This document shows, in pieces, positions 26,594 to 38,658 of a DNA stretch of 64,000 bases; position 1 is the first letter of the stretch, and each line of letters opens with the position of its first letter. Origin of the DNA: Pseudobythopirellula maris. Its GTDB lineage: Bacteria; Planctomycetota; Planctomycetia; Pirellulales; Lacipirellulaceae. The stretch lies in the NCBI RefSeq assembly GCF_007859945.1, contig NZ_SJPQ01000001.1, positions 1-64,000 of the forward strand, written 5' to 3'. The translations under genes and the position numbers were made by a program. Below the pieces are notes generated by a model. That model was not told the origin of the DNA and did not search any database. It saw nothing but the letters and a program-made list of their open reading frames with translations.

Positions 26594-26640
26594 GAATCAC
26601 ACCGCCACACACGCTACGCATCCGTGCGATTCGCACTAGT
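26594..26640. repeat. Short degenerate repeat ending in a palindrome, copy 1
   Basis: About 46 bp beginning GAATCAC and ending CACTAG matches 42200-42244 with roughly three quarters identity. Here it runs into a perfect 20-bp palindrome, GATTCGCACTAGTGCGAATC (26628-26647). In the second copy a 157-bp element occupies the central CTAG position. Confidence 0.5.
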
Positions 26641-26770
26641 GCGAATCAATCGCCTCTACCTACTCAGCGGAGCTCGTCCAAAACTTGGCCCAAGAAAAGT
26701 TTGGCGTGACTTATCCGCCTTCGGCGGACTCCGCTGCGCTCCGCTAATCGACCTGATGGCAACGACTTAG

Positions 26771-27041
26771 AACAAAATCGCGAGTGGCCAAGAATCGCTG
26801 CTGCGCGCGCGGTCAAAAGCGATTGTCGAAATTAGGTGAAACGCCTGCTACAAAGATAATTGGGCGCAGCAGGGGGTCGTTTTCGAGCGGACCGGGCCGG
26901 CTGGAATGCGTTCTGACGGGATTTTCCGCCAGCCAGCCGCCCGCTATTGCAGTTTGATGCCCCTGTTCAGGCGCACTCGCCCGCCGCTTAGTTTTGAGAA
27001 AGATCTACGACGAGGGCGGAGAATCTATTCTTGGGCCATCT
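26771..27041. repeat. ~270-bp dispersed element, copy A
   Basis: The first ~105 bp (from AACAAAATCGCGAGTGGCC onward) match the reverse complement of 45411-45520 at roughly 90%, including CGATTGTCGAAATTAGGTGA. The right end carries ATTCTTGGGCCA, a degenerate inverted copy of the left-end TGGCCAAGAAT. The element fills most of the 824-bp gap 26548-27371, where I see no gene; an in-frame protein is not evident inside it. Confidence 0.7.
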
Positions 27042-27371
27042 TCCCGCCGTCACCACTCCGCTGCGCGCGGCGTGGCCATCACGAGCTGGCTTAGAACGAT
27101 GCGGCGATGAGTTCGCCAAAAAGCTTGCTCGTGGGCGCCGATTGGTGGGCCGTGAGACGACCGTCGCACGCGGCACAACCGGCTGCGGAGTTGCACAAAC
27201 TGCTGGCGCGGCGGCTCTCGTTCTCGCGGGGCGTCGTACGTTTGACGAGTAAATAGCCAGGGTCTCTCCGTTCCGCCCTCGATCGCCCAAGCTCGCTGAG
27301 CCGATGCGCCGAGGTGGGGGTGGCCCGAGCTCACCGGCAAACCTCCCCCCCGTCCTGAGCCCTCGCCACAA

Positions 27372-27611
27372 ATGATAGTCACCTCCAACGCCGCGGCGCC
27401 GGTTGGCCCGCTGGCCGACCTTGTCCACAACGCTCTCGAAACCAGCCCCTATCTCCCCAGCCGCTCGGTGCGGGTCGAAGAGGGCGAAGGCCGCGTGCGG
27501 CTGCACGGAGCGGTCCGCTCTTACTTCGAGAAGCAGATGGCCCAAGAGATCGTCGTCCGATTGGACGGCGTGGAGCGGGTTGAGAACCTGATCCAGGTCA
27601 ACTGGGGCTGA
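27372..27611 (+). CDS. BON-domain protein
   Basis: A 79-residue protein consisting of one BON domain: 'VHNALETSPYLPSRSVRVEEGEGRVRLHG' in two blocks, then 'VRSYFEKQMAQEIVVRLDGVERVENLIQV'. BON domains bind phospholipid or other envelope ligands and usually occur in periplasmic or outer-membrane proteins, but this one shows no signal peptide, so location is uncertain. The ATG at 27372 follows a region with no gene. Downstream lies a secreted protein gene. Confidence 0.75.
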   Translation: MIVTSNAAAPVGPLADLVHNALETSPYLPSRSVRVEEGEGRVRLHGAVRSYFEKQMAQEIVVRLDGVERVENLIQVNWG

Positions 27612-27853
27612 GCGGCCGGCCCTCAGGCCTTCCCGCACCCTTCCCGCCGCTCGAGGCGAGCGGCAAGCCCTACGCGCGGTACGACCGGCGCCAGCCGACC
27701 CGTTGCGCCGGTGTAGCGGCGTGGCTGGGGATTCCTCCCTGCGGGCGGCGGCGGCTTGGGTTCGATACCGATAGTGAGGAGCCCTGTGCGCGGCGTATCG
27801 CCCGGAGATCGCTGTAGCCGGCCCACGCCCATCACCCACGAGGAGGGAACCCC

Positions 27854-28321
27854 GTGAAGAAACGTCTTATGCCGCAGCAGATATTGCAGCCAAGCCGCCG
27901 CGGCCTGACGGTCGGCATGCTGTTCTTAGGCGGCGCGTTCTTGTTTGCCGCCGATGCGCAAGCGGTGGGACGTTGGAATCTGCCGACTTCCTCTAACCAG
28001 TGGTGGGGATTCGGCTACGGGCCGGGCTACCACGCCCCGATGGTGCTGGGGCCGTCTTACAAAGCCAAGGTCGCCGGGCAAGGCGTCGAGCGGATGCAGA
28101 CGCCGATGTCGCCACCGGCCCACGCCCCGAGCCGCGTTTTCTACGGCAACCAGAGCGGCTATGGCGGCGCGGCTGACTTCGGCCCGACGCTCGGCGTGAT
28201 CGAGTCGCCGCCGGCCTACCACCAGGCGCCCGCGTACGGGCGGCCGCTGTCGTACGGTGTCGCTCCGCCACAAGCCGCGGCGACGCTCGCCGAGCCAGTC
28301 GCCACGCCGCCCGGCAACTGA
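27854..28321 (+). CDS. Secreted hypothetical protein, aromatic and Pro-rich
   Basis: A 155-residue protein with a signal peptide (about 15-38, ending AADAQA). The mature part is rich in G, P, Y, A and Q (for example 'WWGFGYGPGYHAPMVLG') without a recognisable fold; low-complexity surface proteins of this sort are frequent in planctomycetes. The GTG start at 27854 is supported by AGGAGGG eight bases upstream. No operon partner is obvious. Confidence 0.65.
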   Translation: MKKRLMPQQILQPSRRGLTVGMLFLGGAFLFAADAQAVGRWNLPTSSNQWWGFGYGPGYHAPMVLGPSYKAKVAGQGVERMQTPMSPPAHAPSRVFYGNQSGYGGAADFGPTLGVIESPPAYHQAPAYGRPLSYGVAPPQAAATLAEPVATPPGN

Positions 28322-28368
28322 CCGCACGGCGTGGCAAGCCCGCTCGACGTAGGAAAAGGAGCTGCGGG

Positions 28369-29073
28369 TCAGTCCCGGATAGCACGAGCGGGCCTTTTGT
28401 CACCCATCTCCTTGCGGATCTCTTGGTGGATCTCCTTAGCGACCCACTCGGAGAGCTCTTCGATCAGCTCGATGGCCCCGAACCGCCCGCCTGATTCCAT
28501 GACGGTCGCCGAGAGCCGCTGGACATTCTCAGGCGACAGGTCGCATGCGGCGTTTAGCAACACGAGGTCGTTGCCGTCGGCCACCACGGCAAACAACCCG
28601 CGGACGGCGCCCTCCTCACGTAGCAGAGAGATCTCGACCGAACTACCGCCATCGCGGACGCGGATGACCGAGTCCCACTCGGCGGCGTCGAGTTTCGTGG
28701 CGTAATGCTGTGACGCGATAGCCGGTAGTTCATCGGCCCCGCCGTCGTAGACCCGCACGCGGACCTCGTCGACCGAGTCGGCCACGACGGCGAGCAGCTG
28801 CTTGACGTCGCCGAGCGTCTCGGCGGCGAGCTGGCCGTCGCCGCCGGCTATCTCAGAGGCAAAGCCGGCTATAGCGGCATCGCCCAAGCCGATGAGGTCT
28901 TTGAGAAGGCCGCGGCTCAGGTCGACCTCGACCTTGGGCCGCTCACCGCCCGGATGATCGAAACCGACTGCTCCAGGGGGCGCCGCGACGGCGGGATTCA
29001 GTGAGAACAGGGCCAGGCAGGCGCCAAGGGCGAGGCGGCTCGCCGGCGGCGCGAGAAGAATGAAGCGGCTCAT
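28369..29073 (-). CDS. Secreted DUF4252-like protein
   Basis: A 234-residue exported protein: signal peptide about 1-30 (ending AVAA), then an alpha/beta domain. The C-terminal portion 'VEISLLREEGAVRGLFAVVADGNDLVLLNAACDLSPENVQRL' (shown in two conserved blocks of the DUF4252 family) with its preceding 'VRVYDGG...W' strand supports DUF4252. Function is unknown in the family. It ends 48 bp from the convergent secreted-protein gene and starts about 290 bp from the rRNA terminator. Confidence 0.7.
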   Translation of the reverse strand: MSRFILLAPPASRLALGACLALFSLNPAVAAPPGAVGFDHPGGERPKVEVDLSRGLLKDLIGLGDAAIAGFASEIAGGDGQLAAETLGDVKQLLAVVADSVDEVRVRVYDGGADELPAIASQHYATKLDAAEWDSVIRVRDGGSSVEISLLREEGAVRGLFAVVADGNDLVLLNAACDLSPENVQRLSATVMESGGRFGAIELIEELSEWVAKEIHQEIRKEMGDKRPARAIRD

Positions 29074-29358
29074 CGGATCGAATTCCCTTCGGGTTGCGGA
29101 GGGCGTCGCCAGGCTAGCCGTGAGTCAGGGCACGGTCCGAACGGTGACGCGGGGACACACCCAGGGCTTCGCGGCAGGCCGTACGCTCTTGGGAGGGAAG
29201 ACGAGAAAACGTCTGAAAAGGCTCGCGGATCCACAGAGAGCCGAGCCAGGCGACCGATTACGAGCCTGGGGCCTTTAGGGGGGCTCGCTACGCGGCCGAT
29301 GGGAAGCTGGATCTTCGCTGGTAGCAGCGCGGGTGCAAAATCGCGATGACTATCAACG

Positions 29359-29397
29359 CAAAAACCCCGCTTGGTCCGAAGACCGAGCGGGGTTTTT
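29359..29397 (-). terminator. Intrinsic terminator of the 23S-5S operon
   Basis: A near-perfect stem (CCCCGCT/AGCGGGG with inner GGTC/GACC around TTCG-type loop) is followed on the minus strand by TTTTT. The same stem has a T-run on the plus side too, so it can act in both directions. It lies about 30 bp after the 5S 3' end. Confidence 0.9.
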
Positions 29398-29425
29398 CGC
29401 ATTTTCCTCGAAAGGAAAAATAAAA

Positions 29426-29532
<107 letters not shown>

Positions 29533-29711
29533 AAGTCCCGTCGCGGCGGCGAAGCCGCAACGGGTCTGACTTGGTTTTAAGCAAGAGCGGCTGCGAGGAG
29601 ACTTGCGTCTCTTCGCCACGCAATGTTGTTGAAGATTGTCCTCAGACGCACTTATGGGGCCTCGATCGTTTGGTTCCAGAGGAACCGAGGATACGAGAGC
29701 GTTTGATAAAT

Positions 29712-32530
<2,819 letters not shown>

Positions 32531-33147
32531 ACATTTATCGAACGCTCTCGAAAGAAGTTCCTTCGAAGGACGCCGACGTCTGTTGTTAGCTATTTACCAC
32601 CGCTTGATCTTTGGTCCGAACCTGACGAATCAGGCTTGGGTTGGCGAATCAAGCAGCGGTGAGTAACGCATTTATTAAACGTTCGCTGCACGGATGTCGC
32701 TCGGCTCGGGGTACCCGCCTTGCGGTGGGTCGCCTTTGCTTTGCTAAGCCGTGACAGCAAGCTTGTCTAAAGACAATCTTCTTTGAATACAGGGCGGTCA
32801 TTTGTCTAGCCGGACCTCGTTGCCGAGATTCGAGTCGAGCAAATGGCTACCCCAAACAAAGGAGCTTGGGTGGGAACGCCGCGAGAACGCACGCTGCAAA
32901 ACGTGCGGTGCGACGTCCCATTTTAAGATGCCACTCTTGCTTAAACCAAGTTGTCAAAGATCGCCTGAGGGTCTCGCCAAGTGGCTCGAACTCCCAGGCA
33001 TACCGGCCACATCCTGCCGGCTTGCCGCTTCCCTTTGGTTGCTTCCACGGTGGAAGCTTCCTGGAGGGCCGCGTTGGTCGGAGCGGAAATTAATCCGCCG
33101 CGACCGACGTCTCCCTGCCAGAGCCATCGTCTCTGGGGTAGCCCTAG
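32531..33147 (-). other. Leader of the 23S-5S transcript with boxA and processing stems
   Basis: No gene lies here. On the minus strand it contains a boxA-like ATCTTTGACA at about 32952-32963, a hairpin GGTCG..GCGGA/TCCGC..CGACC (about 33075-33105), and two segments complementary to the region between 23S and 5S: 32934-32951 with 29569-29587, and 32765-32781 with 29631-29647. These would form a long stem enclosing 23S, suited to RNase III-type maturation. Confidence 0.7.
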
Positions 33148-33176
33148 ATCTTAGCGGCCGTCAGGCAGCTTGCCAA
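33148..33176 (-). promoter_or_regulatory. Promoter of the 23S-5S operon
   Basis: On the minus strand TTGGCA (33176-33171), a 17-bp spacer, then TAAGAT (33153-33148). Start would be near 33140, about 610 nt before 23S. The remaining stretch up to 33599 holds only a bulged hairpin (33403-33436, AGTTCGCA/TGCGAACT) and no gene. Confidence 0.6.
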
Positions 33177-33599
33177 GGGGGTTCGTGGCTTTTCTTGGCT
33201 TTCTTTTTTGGCGGTGTTTGGGAGGCCGTTAGGCCGCCAATCACCGCTTCGCAAGACGCTTCGAAACGCACACGGATCTCTCGGTTCGGCAGAGGCCGGG
33301 GGTGAAGAACGCCACGTGTTGTGGCTCGCCATCCCTAGCGTGTCGGCGACTTGAAGCACGTTGTGCTCGCGGTCGTCAGTTCCTTACCGAGAGGGTCATT
33401 CCAGTTCGCAAGTTGCTTAGCAACACGCTGCGAACTGTCTTGATCGGCTGGATTCTATGCGAACTTGAGCAGACCACAAGGGGGCGCCGAGAGAAATTTC
33501 TAGATCGCTTGTCAGCGTCGGTTCGCGACCGTTGTAAGCCGCCTCCGCTGCGCCTGTCACACACGGCCGGTTTGCCCTGCCGAAGTGAGAGAAGCGACC

Positions 33600-34043
33600 C
33601 TACTTTATAGGGCGATTGCTCGTGAGTCCGTCGTCCCACAAGCGCCCGACGCGCAGAGCGAGGAAGCCAGTAAACGCAGCGATCACGAGTTGGGCGAGCA
33701 GCCCGAAGGCGAGCCTTGATTGATGCGAGTGAGGCATCAGCGGGATGGGCCAACGCATGGTGCGCAGGTCGCCGAAGGCTTCGCCGCCCAGCAGCAAAGG
33801 CGCCAATGCTGCGACGCAGAACAGCTTGGTGCGTCGGTCGCCGCAAAAGACGCCGGCAATCAACACGGCGCGAACGCCCTGCTCTGCCGTGGCGATAACT
33901 GTCACGGCAATCCAAGGGGGGGCCACGAACACGACTACGGTGGCCAGAGCCACGGCGGTCATCGTGATCAGCAGCCCACGCGTGCTGAAGCGAAAGCGTG
34001 CGGCCCCTGGCGGTGAGGCTTGCGGCTCGGGGGGCGTGGGCAT
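33600..34043 (-). CDS. Three-helix membrane protein
   Basis: A 147-residue integral membrane protein with three or four hydrophobic segments (about 22-45, 48-68, 72-90, 112-132). The N-terminal 'RFRFSTRGLLITMTAVALA' is a pattern shared by many small planctomycete membrane proteins (RFS-x-R-x-LL). No function is known. It is isolated between the GGDEF gene (same strand, 129 bp upstream) and the rRNA promoter. Confidence 0.65.
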   Translation of the reverse strand: MPTPPEPQASPPGAARFRFSTRGLLITMTAVALATVVVFVAPPWIAVTVIATAEQGVRAVLIAGVFCGDRRTKLFCVAALAPLLLGGEAFGDLRTMRWPIPLMPHSHQSRLAFGLLAQLVIAAFTGFLALRVGRLWDDGLTSNRPIK

Positions 34044-34171
34044 GGCGGTGTCCGGAGGGCGGTAGTGACGGCGGGGCTGCCGCTATTCTACTCGCCGCGT
34101 TCCAGAGACGCCTGCCTGGCTGTGGTTGCCGGTCTCGCCGCGTTTTCGCACAACGCCCTAACGGACAGATC

Positions 34172-35662
34172 TCAGGTGGTGATCGCCATCTCGCCGTGCG
34201 AGTGCGTGAGGGACTTCTCGGTGCGGGCGAGAAGCGTGAACGGCGTGTCGTGATCCTCTAAGCAGGTGATCGAGATGTTGGTCTCGAGTTTCAGCTCGCC
34301 GTCGCCAAGCGGGATAGAGCATTTCGAGAGCGCCTCGGCGATGCGCTGGCCGGCGAGGCGGGCTTCGGCCTCGCTGGAGCCGGTGAGCATCGCCGCGAAT
34401 TGCCCCTCTTGGAGCTTTGCTAGGAAGCTCCCGTTTTCGAATGCCCCGGTGAGGAACTGGGCGACCGAGTCGAGTGTGAGGCGGGCGATGGCGGTCCCGT
34501 ATTCGTTGCTCAGCTCCTTGTAATCCCGCAATTCGACGCCGACCATCGAGAGCGGTTGGTCTTTCTTGAGCGCCGAGGGCACGCAGCGGCGGAGCTCTTC
34601 GGCGAGCATGGTGCGGTTGGGCAGTTTGTCGAGCACCGTGGTGGGCGCCTTGGGGATGTCCTCTTCGGCGGCGGGTTTTTTGCCGCTCTCGGGCTGCTTG
34701 ATTCCCGGAGTGACGGGCGCGCACTGCGACTTGTCGTGGATGTGGGTGGCGTTGCGGCCGGCTGACTTGGACGCGTACAGCGCTTCGTCTGCGCGGCGTA
34801 TGATGCGGCAGGTGTCGTCGGCGTCGCAAGCTTGCGCGACGCCCAGGCTCATTGTTACGCTGAGGGCTTTGCCCTCGAACGTGATCGAGAGCTTCTCGAT
34901 CGACGTGCGGATGCGTTCGGCCAGCTTGCAGGCGTCGCGTCCGGCCGTGGCGGGCATGACCACGGCGAACTCTTCGCCGCCATAGCGGCAGGCCACGTCC
35001 ATCTCGCGGGCGCAGGCCTCGATGGTCGCCGCCACCTTGCGGAGCACCTCGTCGCCGGCCTGGTGGCCGTGGGTGTCGTTGAATCGCTTGAAGTGGTCGA
35101 CGTCCATGATCAGCAGCGAGAAGGGGGTCGACTTGCGCTGCCACTCGGCCATCCGACGGCCCAATTCGTCGTCGAAGGCGCGGCGGTTGTTGATCTTGGT
35201 GAGCGAGTCGGTGCGGGCTTCCGATTCGTGGATGGCGATCTCAGCGGCCTGGGCCTGGATCTGCTGCTCCGCCTTCTCGAGCCGTTCCTGCAGCTGCGAA
35301 TTCGCTTCGGCGATTTGTTCCACCACGCCAACCACGGCCTCGACCGAGGCGTCGTCTTGGCCGGTGCGCATCGCGTCGAGTCCCGCGCTGATGCGCGACA
35401 TGCTGTCGCTGTGCTCGCCGACGTCGGTGACGATCGACGTGGCCAAGTCGCACAACCGCTGCGAGGCGAGGATGGTTCGCTCGATGCCGATCTTCGCTTC
35501 TTGCTCTTCGCTGTCGAGATCGCCCGACTGCTTTCTATCGGCGTTGTTATCGCGACCCGAGAAGAACCATCCCCCCGCCGCGAAGCCTATCGCCAGCGCG
35601 ATCGAAGCAAACAGCAGGTTGATCAGCAGCAGGGCGCCTGTGGCGTGGGGAGCAATGTCCAT
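34172..35662 (-). CDS. Membrane-anchored diguanylate cyclase with a second degenerate GGDEF domain
   Basis: A 496-residue protein with an N-terminal transmembrane helix (about 8-33), a coiled-coil linker (about 55-145) and a GGDEF domain (about 150-310) whose active site is RYGGEEF (GGEEF at 228-232). The inhibitory I-site RxxD is present at 219-222 (REMD), five residues before it. A second GGDEF-like domain (about 345-490) has LQEGQF in place of the active site and is likely regulatory. It should make cyclic di-GMP. Divergent from it are a hybrid histidine kinase and a REC-PilZ gene, suggesting one signalling module. Confidence 0.93.
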   Translation of the reverse strand: MDIAPHATGALLLINLLFASIALAIGFAAGGWFFSGRDNNADRKQSGDLDSEEQEAKIGIERTILASQRLCDLATSIVTDVGEHSDSMSRISAGLDAMRTGQDDASVEAVVGVVEQIAEANSQLQERLEKAEQQIQAQAAEIAIHESEARTDSLTKINNRRAFDDELGRRMAEWQRKSTPFSLLIMDVDHFKRFNDTHGHQAGDEVLRKVAATIEACAREMDVACRYGGEEFAVVMPATAGRDACKLAERIRTSIEKLSITFEGKALSVTMSLGVAQACDADDTCRIIRRADEALYASKSAGRNATHIHDKSQCAPVTPGIKQPESGKKPAAEEDIPKAPTTVLDKLPNRTMLAEELRRCVPSALKKDQPLSMVGVELRDYKELSNEYGTAIARLTLDSVAQFLTGAFENGSFLAKLQEGQFAAMLTGSSEAEARLAGQRIAEALSKCSIPLGDGELKLETNISITCLEDHDTPFTLLARTEKSLTHSHGEMAITT

Positions 35663-36073
35663 TTTGTTCTGCTTCGAACCAGCGGAGAGTGTATGAGCGT
35701 GGGGATACTTCAGTCGGTGTGAGCTGCGTCAACGATCCACGCCTAGTCAGTGGGCGATCAGTTCGGAGCTGCGACACGCGGAAACATAGGTCGTCGAGGA
35801 GGGGAGTCAAAGCAAACTCCCCCCATATGGGCCAGTCGGTAGCGGGATTAGGGGCAATACGCTGTTCTCTCGTGACCAAAGCTGTTTCCGGGGATGTGGC
35901 TAGCCGTGAAAGGGTAAGCAGATAGGGAGGTAATGCCGGTCATCGGGGGCTTGCCTCACCTGTTGAGGCCCCAGGTCTGTGGTTTTCCGAGTCCTGAGCA
36001 TTTGCCGAGGGCGCCTGCGGGGTGCTGCACTAAGTTTTCAGCGTTCTAGGGTTTCAGCGTCCCGGGAGACGAT
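35663..36073. other. Divergent intergenic region of the signalling cluster
   Basis: This 411-bp gap between the GGDEF gene and the histidine kinase gene contains no ORF of merit. It includes a hairpin GGGGAGT/ACTCCCC (35801-35807 with 35816-35822). I considered a cyclic di-GMP riboswitch here but could not establish the core. Confidence 0.4.
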
Positions 36074-37690
36074 ATGTCGAGCCCACAGCAATCCGACCTC
36101 GGCCAGCCGCCATCGCCCCCCGGCGCAGCTTCCAGTCGATTTGAGGCTGTGGAACCGCGTTTACGTCGCGCAGCGGAGGGACTGGGTGACGGGCTATGGG
36201 ATTGGGACGTCGAGACGGACGAGGTTTGGTACTCGTCTGGCTTTTCACGCCTGCTCGGCTGCGAGCCCGGGCTCATGCCGCCCAAGTTTTCAGCCTGGAG
36301 TTCGCGGTTGCACCCGGCCGATGCCGAGGCGTCTTTTTTGCTGATCGATCAGCACGTAAGCGACGCGACGGCGTTTGACCTGCGAGTCCGCCTGCGTCTG
36401 GAGAGTGGTGAATACCGCTGGTTTCGGCTGCGTGGGCTCCCTGTCGCAGACAGCGCGGGGTCCGTCCGTTTCGTTTCGGGGGGGCTAACGGACTTGCAGG
36501 AGCAGACGCTTTTAGAGCGTCGGCTGGAGGACAGCGAGCGGCGGTTTCTGCAGCGTCAGCGGATGGACGCGATCGACTCGCTCGCCGGTGGGATCGCCCA
36601 CGAATTCAACAACGTGCTGCAGGCCGTCCGGGGTTATGTGGCGTTCGCCATGGAGGAGGTCGAGCCCGGCACGCAGCCGCACCTGGATCTCGAGCAGTCC
36701 CTCGTCGCAACCGACCGGGCCGCCGCATTGACCCGCAAGCTGTTGGCTTACACCCGAGAGCCGGAGTTTCTTGGGCGGAGCTTCGATGTCGGCGACGTGC
36801 TCAACGAATTGCTCGACCTGCTGAGGCCGGTCATCGGCGAGAACATCGATCTGCGGACCAGGTGGCCCTCGCAAGAGCTGCCTGTTGTTGGCGAGCAGGT
36901 CGCTTTGCGGCAAGCGTTGCTGAACCTGTGCGTCAACGCACGAGACTCCATGCCCGAGGGCGGCGAGCTCCTGGTTCGCGCCGAGCCGTTCAGGGTCTAC
37001 GAAACCCGCACCGACACCGCCGCCGAGCTTCCGGCGGGCGAGTACTGTCGGATCTGGGTGACCGATTCGGGCGTCGGCGTGCCGCGGGAACTACGCGATT
37101 CGATCTTCGACCCCTTCTTCACCACCAAGAAGGTCGGGCACGGGGCGGGGCTCGGGCTTGCGGTAGTGCGCGGGGTCGTGGATCGCTTCGGCGGGGCGAT
37201 TCATGTGCATTCCGAGCCGGGCGTGGGCGCTTCTTTTTGTTTGATACTTCCCGTTCATAAGGGGCAAGCGATGAACGACCCTTGCGTCGCAGCGGCAGGG
37301 TTGAGCGGCACGGTCTTGTGGATCGAAGACGAGCCCCTGGTGCGTGAGGTTGGCCGCAGGATGCTCGAAGCGGCCGGTCTCGACGTGATCGCCGTCAGGG
37401 ACGGCGAAGCCGGGCTCGAGGCCTTGGCCGACCACGCCAACGAGATCGATCTGGTGGTTTCCGACGTCGTTCTGCCGGGCGTCAGCGGGGCCCGGCTGCT
37501 CGAGGAAACGCGTCGTATTCGGCACGGTCTCCCCTTTGTCTTCTGCACCGGCTACGACCCGATGTCGGCGCATGGCCGCAAGTTGCTCGATCTAGGCGCC
37601 GAGGTGATCGCCAAGCCATTTGACCGCGACGCCTTGCTGGAGGTGGTGGCCGCGCAGCTGCCAGCGAGGGCGGCCGTCGCGATCGACTGA
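36074..37690 (+). CDS. Hybrid histidine kinase (PAS-HisKA-HATPase-REC)
   Basis: A 538-residue soluble sensor kinase. A PAS/PAC domain spans about 30-145 (DGLWDWDVETDEVWYS...FRLRGLP). The phospho-acceptor is H176 in GGIAHEFNN. ATP-binding boxes follow: N box LLNLCVNARD (282-291), G1 DSGVGVP (331-337), F box FDPFFTTK (345-352) and G2 GAGLGLAV (357-364). A C-terminal receiver domain (about 412-530) has the acidic pair E418/D419, phospho-acceptor D464 (VVSDVVLPG) and Lys in IAKPF. No transmembrane segment, so the signal is cytoplasmic. It runs toward the REC-PilZ gene 66 bp downstream. Confidence 0.94.
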   Translation: MSSPQQSDLGQPPSPPGAASSRFEAVEPRLRRAAEGLGDGLWDWDVETDEVWYSSGFSRLLGCEPGLMPPKFSAWSSRLHPADAEASFLLIDQHVSDATAFDLRVRLRLESGEYRWFRLRGLPVADSAGSVRFVSGGLTDLQEQTLLERRLEDSERRFLQRQRMDAIDSLAGGIAHEFNNVLQAVRGYVAFAMEEVEPGTQPHLDLEQSLVATDRAAALTRKLLAYTREPEFLGRSFDVGDVLNELLDLLRPVIGENIDLRTRWPSQELPVVGEQVALRQALLNLCVNARDSMPEGGELLVRAEPFRVYETRTDTAAELPAGEYCRIWVTDSGVGVPRELRDSIFDPFFTTKKVGHGAGLGLAVVRGVVDRFGGAIHVHSEPGVGASFCLILPVHKGQAMNDPCVAAAGLSGTVLWIEDEPLVREVGRRMLEAAGLDVIAVRDGEAGLEALADHANEIDLVVSDVVLPGVSGARLLEETRRIRHGLPFVFCTGYDPMSAHGRKLLDLGAEVIAKPFDRDALLEVVAAQLPARAAVAID

Positions 37691-37755
37691 TCGCACGGAC
37701 AGGCGCAATTCGGTAAACACAGCTTGATTTAGCCTTGGGCGACGTATGTTTGCCT

Positions 37756-38646
37756 ATGGGGTTAACTCGCAGAACTCTTGTTGTCGACGACGAACCGCAG
37801 GTTCGTGAGCTGACGTCGCGCGCGCTCAGCAGGTGCGGCTTTGTGTGCGATCAGGCGGAAGACGGGCAGCAAGCGCTCGAGATGTTCGACGCACGCCCCT
37901 ACGACGCGGTGGTGACCGACCTGCGGATGCCCCGCCTCCATGGCCACGCCTTGTGCATGGAGCTGCTCGATCGCCCCCGGCGTCCAAAGATCTTGGTGCT
38001 CACCGCGTTGGCCGAAGCCCGTTTGGTCCACGACATGATGAGCCGGGGCGTGGACGACGTTTTCCACAAGCCGGTGCGCTACGACGTCTTGGCGATGAAG
38101 CTCGCGGCGATGTTCGACCGCGAAAACGCCGGCTACAGGCCGGGCGCCGACGGCGAGGACGAATTCCTGGCCGCTTTGCGCAAGGTCGAGCTGTCGTTGC
38201 TCGAACTGAGCGACTTCTTCCAGGACCGTCTTGAGCCGGCGTTCAGCAACGCCGACGATCTATCCGATCCCCCGGCCGCGGTGAAGTCGTTCATCGATCG
38301 GCTCCGCGAGGCCGACGAAGAAAGCGACGGCAAGCTGCTCGTTCCGAGCGACACGGGCCATACCCGGCACCTGGAGCGGGTCGCCTGCTACACGACCGCG
38401 GTCGCCGTGCCGGTCTCGCGCAACTTTGTGCCGTGCGACGAGGCCTTCAAGGTCGCCGTGCGCGACGTTTCCGAAGGCGGCGTCCGGTTGCTGCACACCC
38501 GGGTGACCAACGCCGAGTTCCTGGCGCTCAGCTGGGAGGCCACCGCGGTGCTCTCCAAGCAGATCCGGGTCGTGGCGAAGGTCACTCGCTGCCGGCCGCT
38601 CAGCCCGTTCTACGACCTTGGCGGCCAGTTCGTCACGACCGAGTGA
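37756..38646 (+). CDS. Response regulator with PilZ c-di-GMP-binding domain
   Basis: A 296-residue REC-PilZ protein. The receiver (1-120) has D11/D12, phospho-acceptor D55 (VVTDLRMP) and K105 (FHKPV). The C-terminal PilZ domain keeps both cyclic di-GMP signatures: RxxxR as RHLER (204-208) and D/N-x-S-x-x-G as DVSEGG (237-242). Phosphorylation from the adjacent hybrid kinase and cyclic di-GMP from the divergent GGDEF protein could thus converge on this one protein (inference from domains and neighbourhood). ATG at 37756 is chosen; a TTG seven codons upstream is possible. Confidence 0.9.
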   Translation: MGLTRRTLVVDDEPQVRELTSRALSRCGFVCDQAEDGQQALEMFDARPYDAVVTDLRMPRLHGHALCMELLDRPRRPKILVLTALAEARLVHDMMSRGVDDVFHKPVRYDVLAMKLAAMFDRENAGYRPGADGEDEFLAALRKVELSLLELSDFFQDRLEPAFSNADDLSDPPAAVKSFIDRLREADEESDGKLLVPSDTGHTRHLERVACYTTAVAVPVSRNFVPCDEAFKVAVRDVSEGGVRLLHTRVTNAEFLALSWEATAVLSKQIRVVAKVTRCRPLSPFYDLGGQFVTTE

Positions 38647-38658
38647 TCATGCTGTGGT

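Noticed and set aside
33302-33610. Plus-strand ORF of 102 codons upstream of the rRNA operon
   Set aside because: It overlaps the rRNA promoter region and the end of the membrane-protein gene, with no ribosome site and a mixed Cys/Arg composition.
35771-35860. Cyclic di-GMP (GEMM-I) riboswitch upstream of the hybrid kinase
   Set aside because: A few fragments (GTCAAAGC, GGTAGCGGG) resemble the motif, but the core helices and loop-receptor pairing could not be laid out convincingly.
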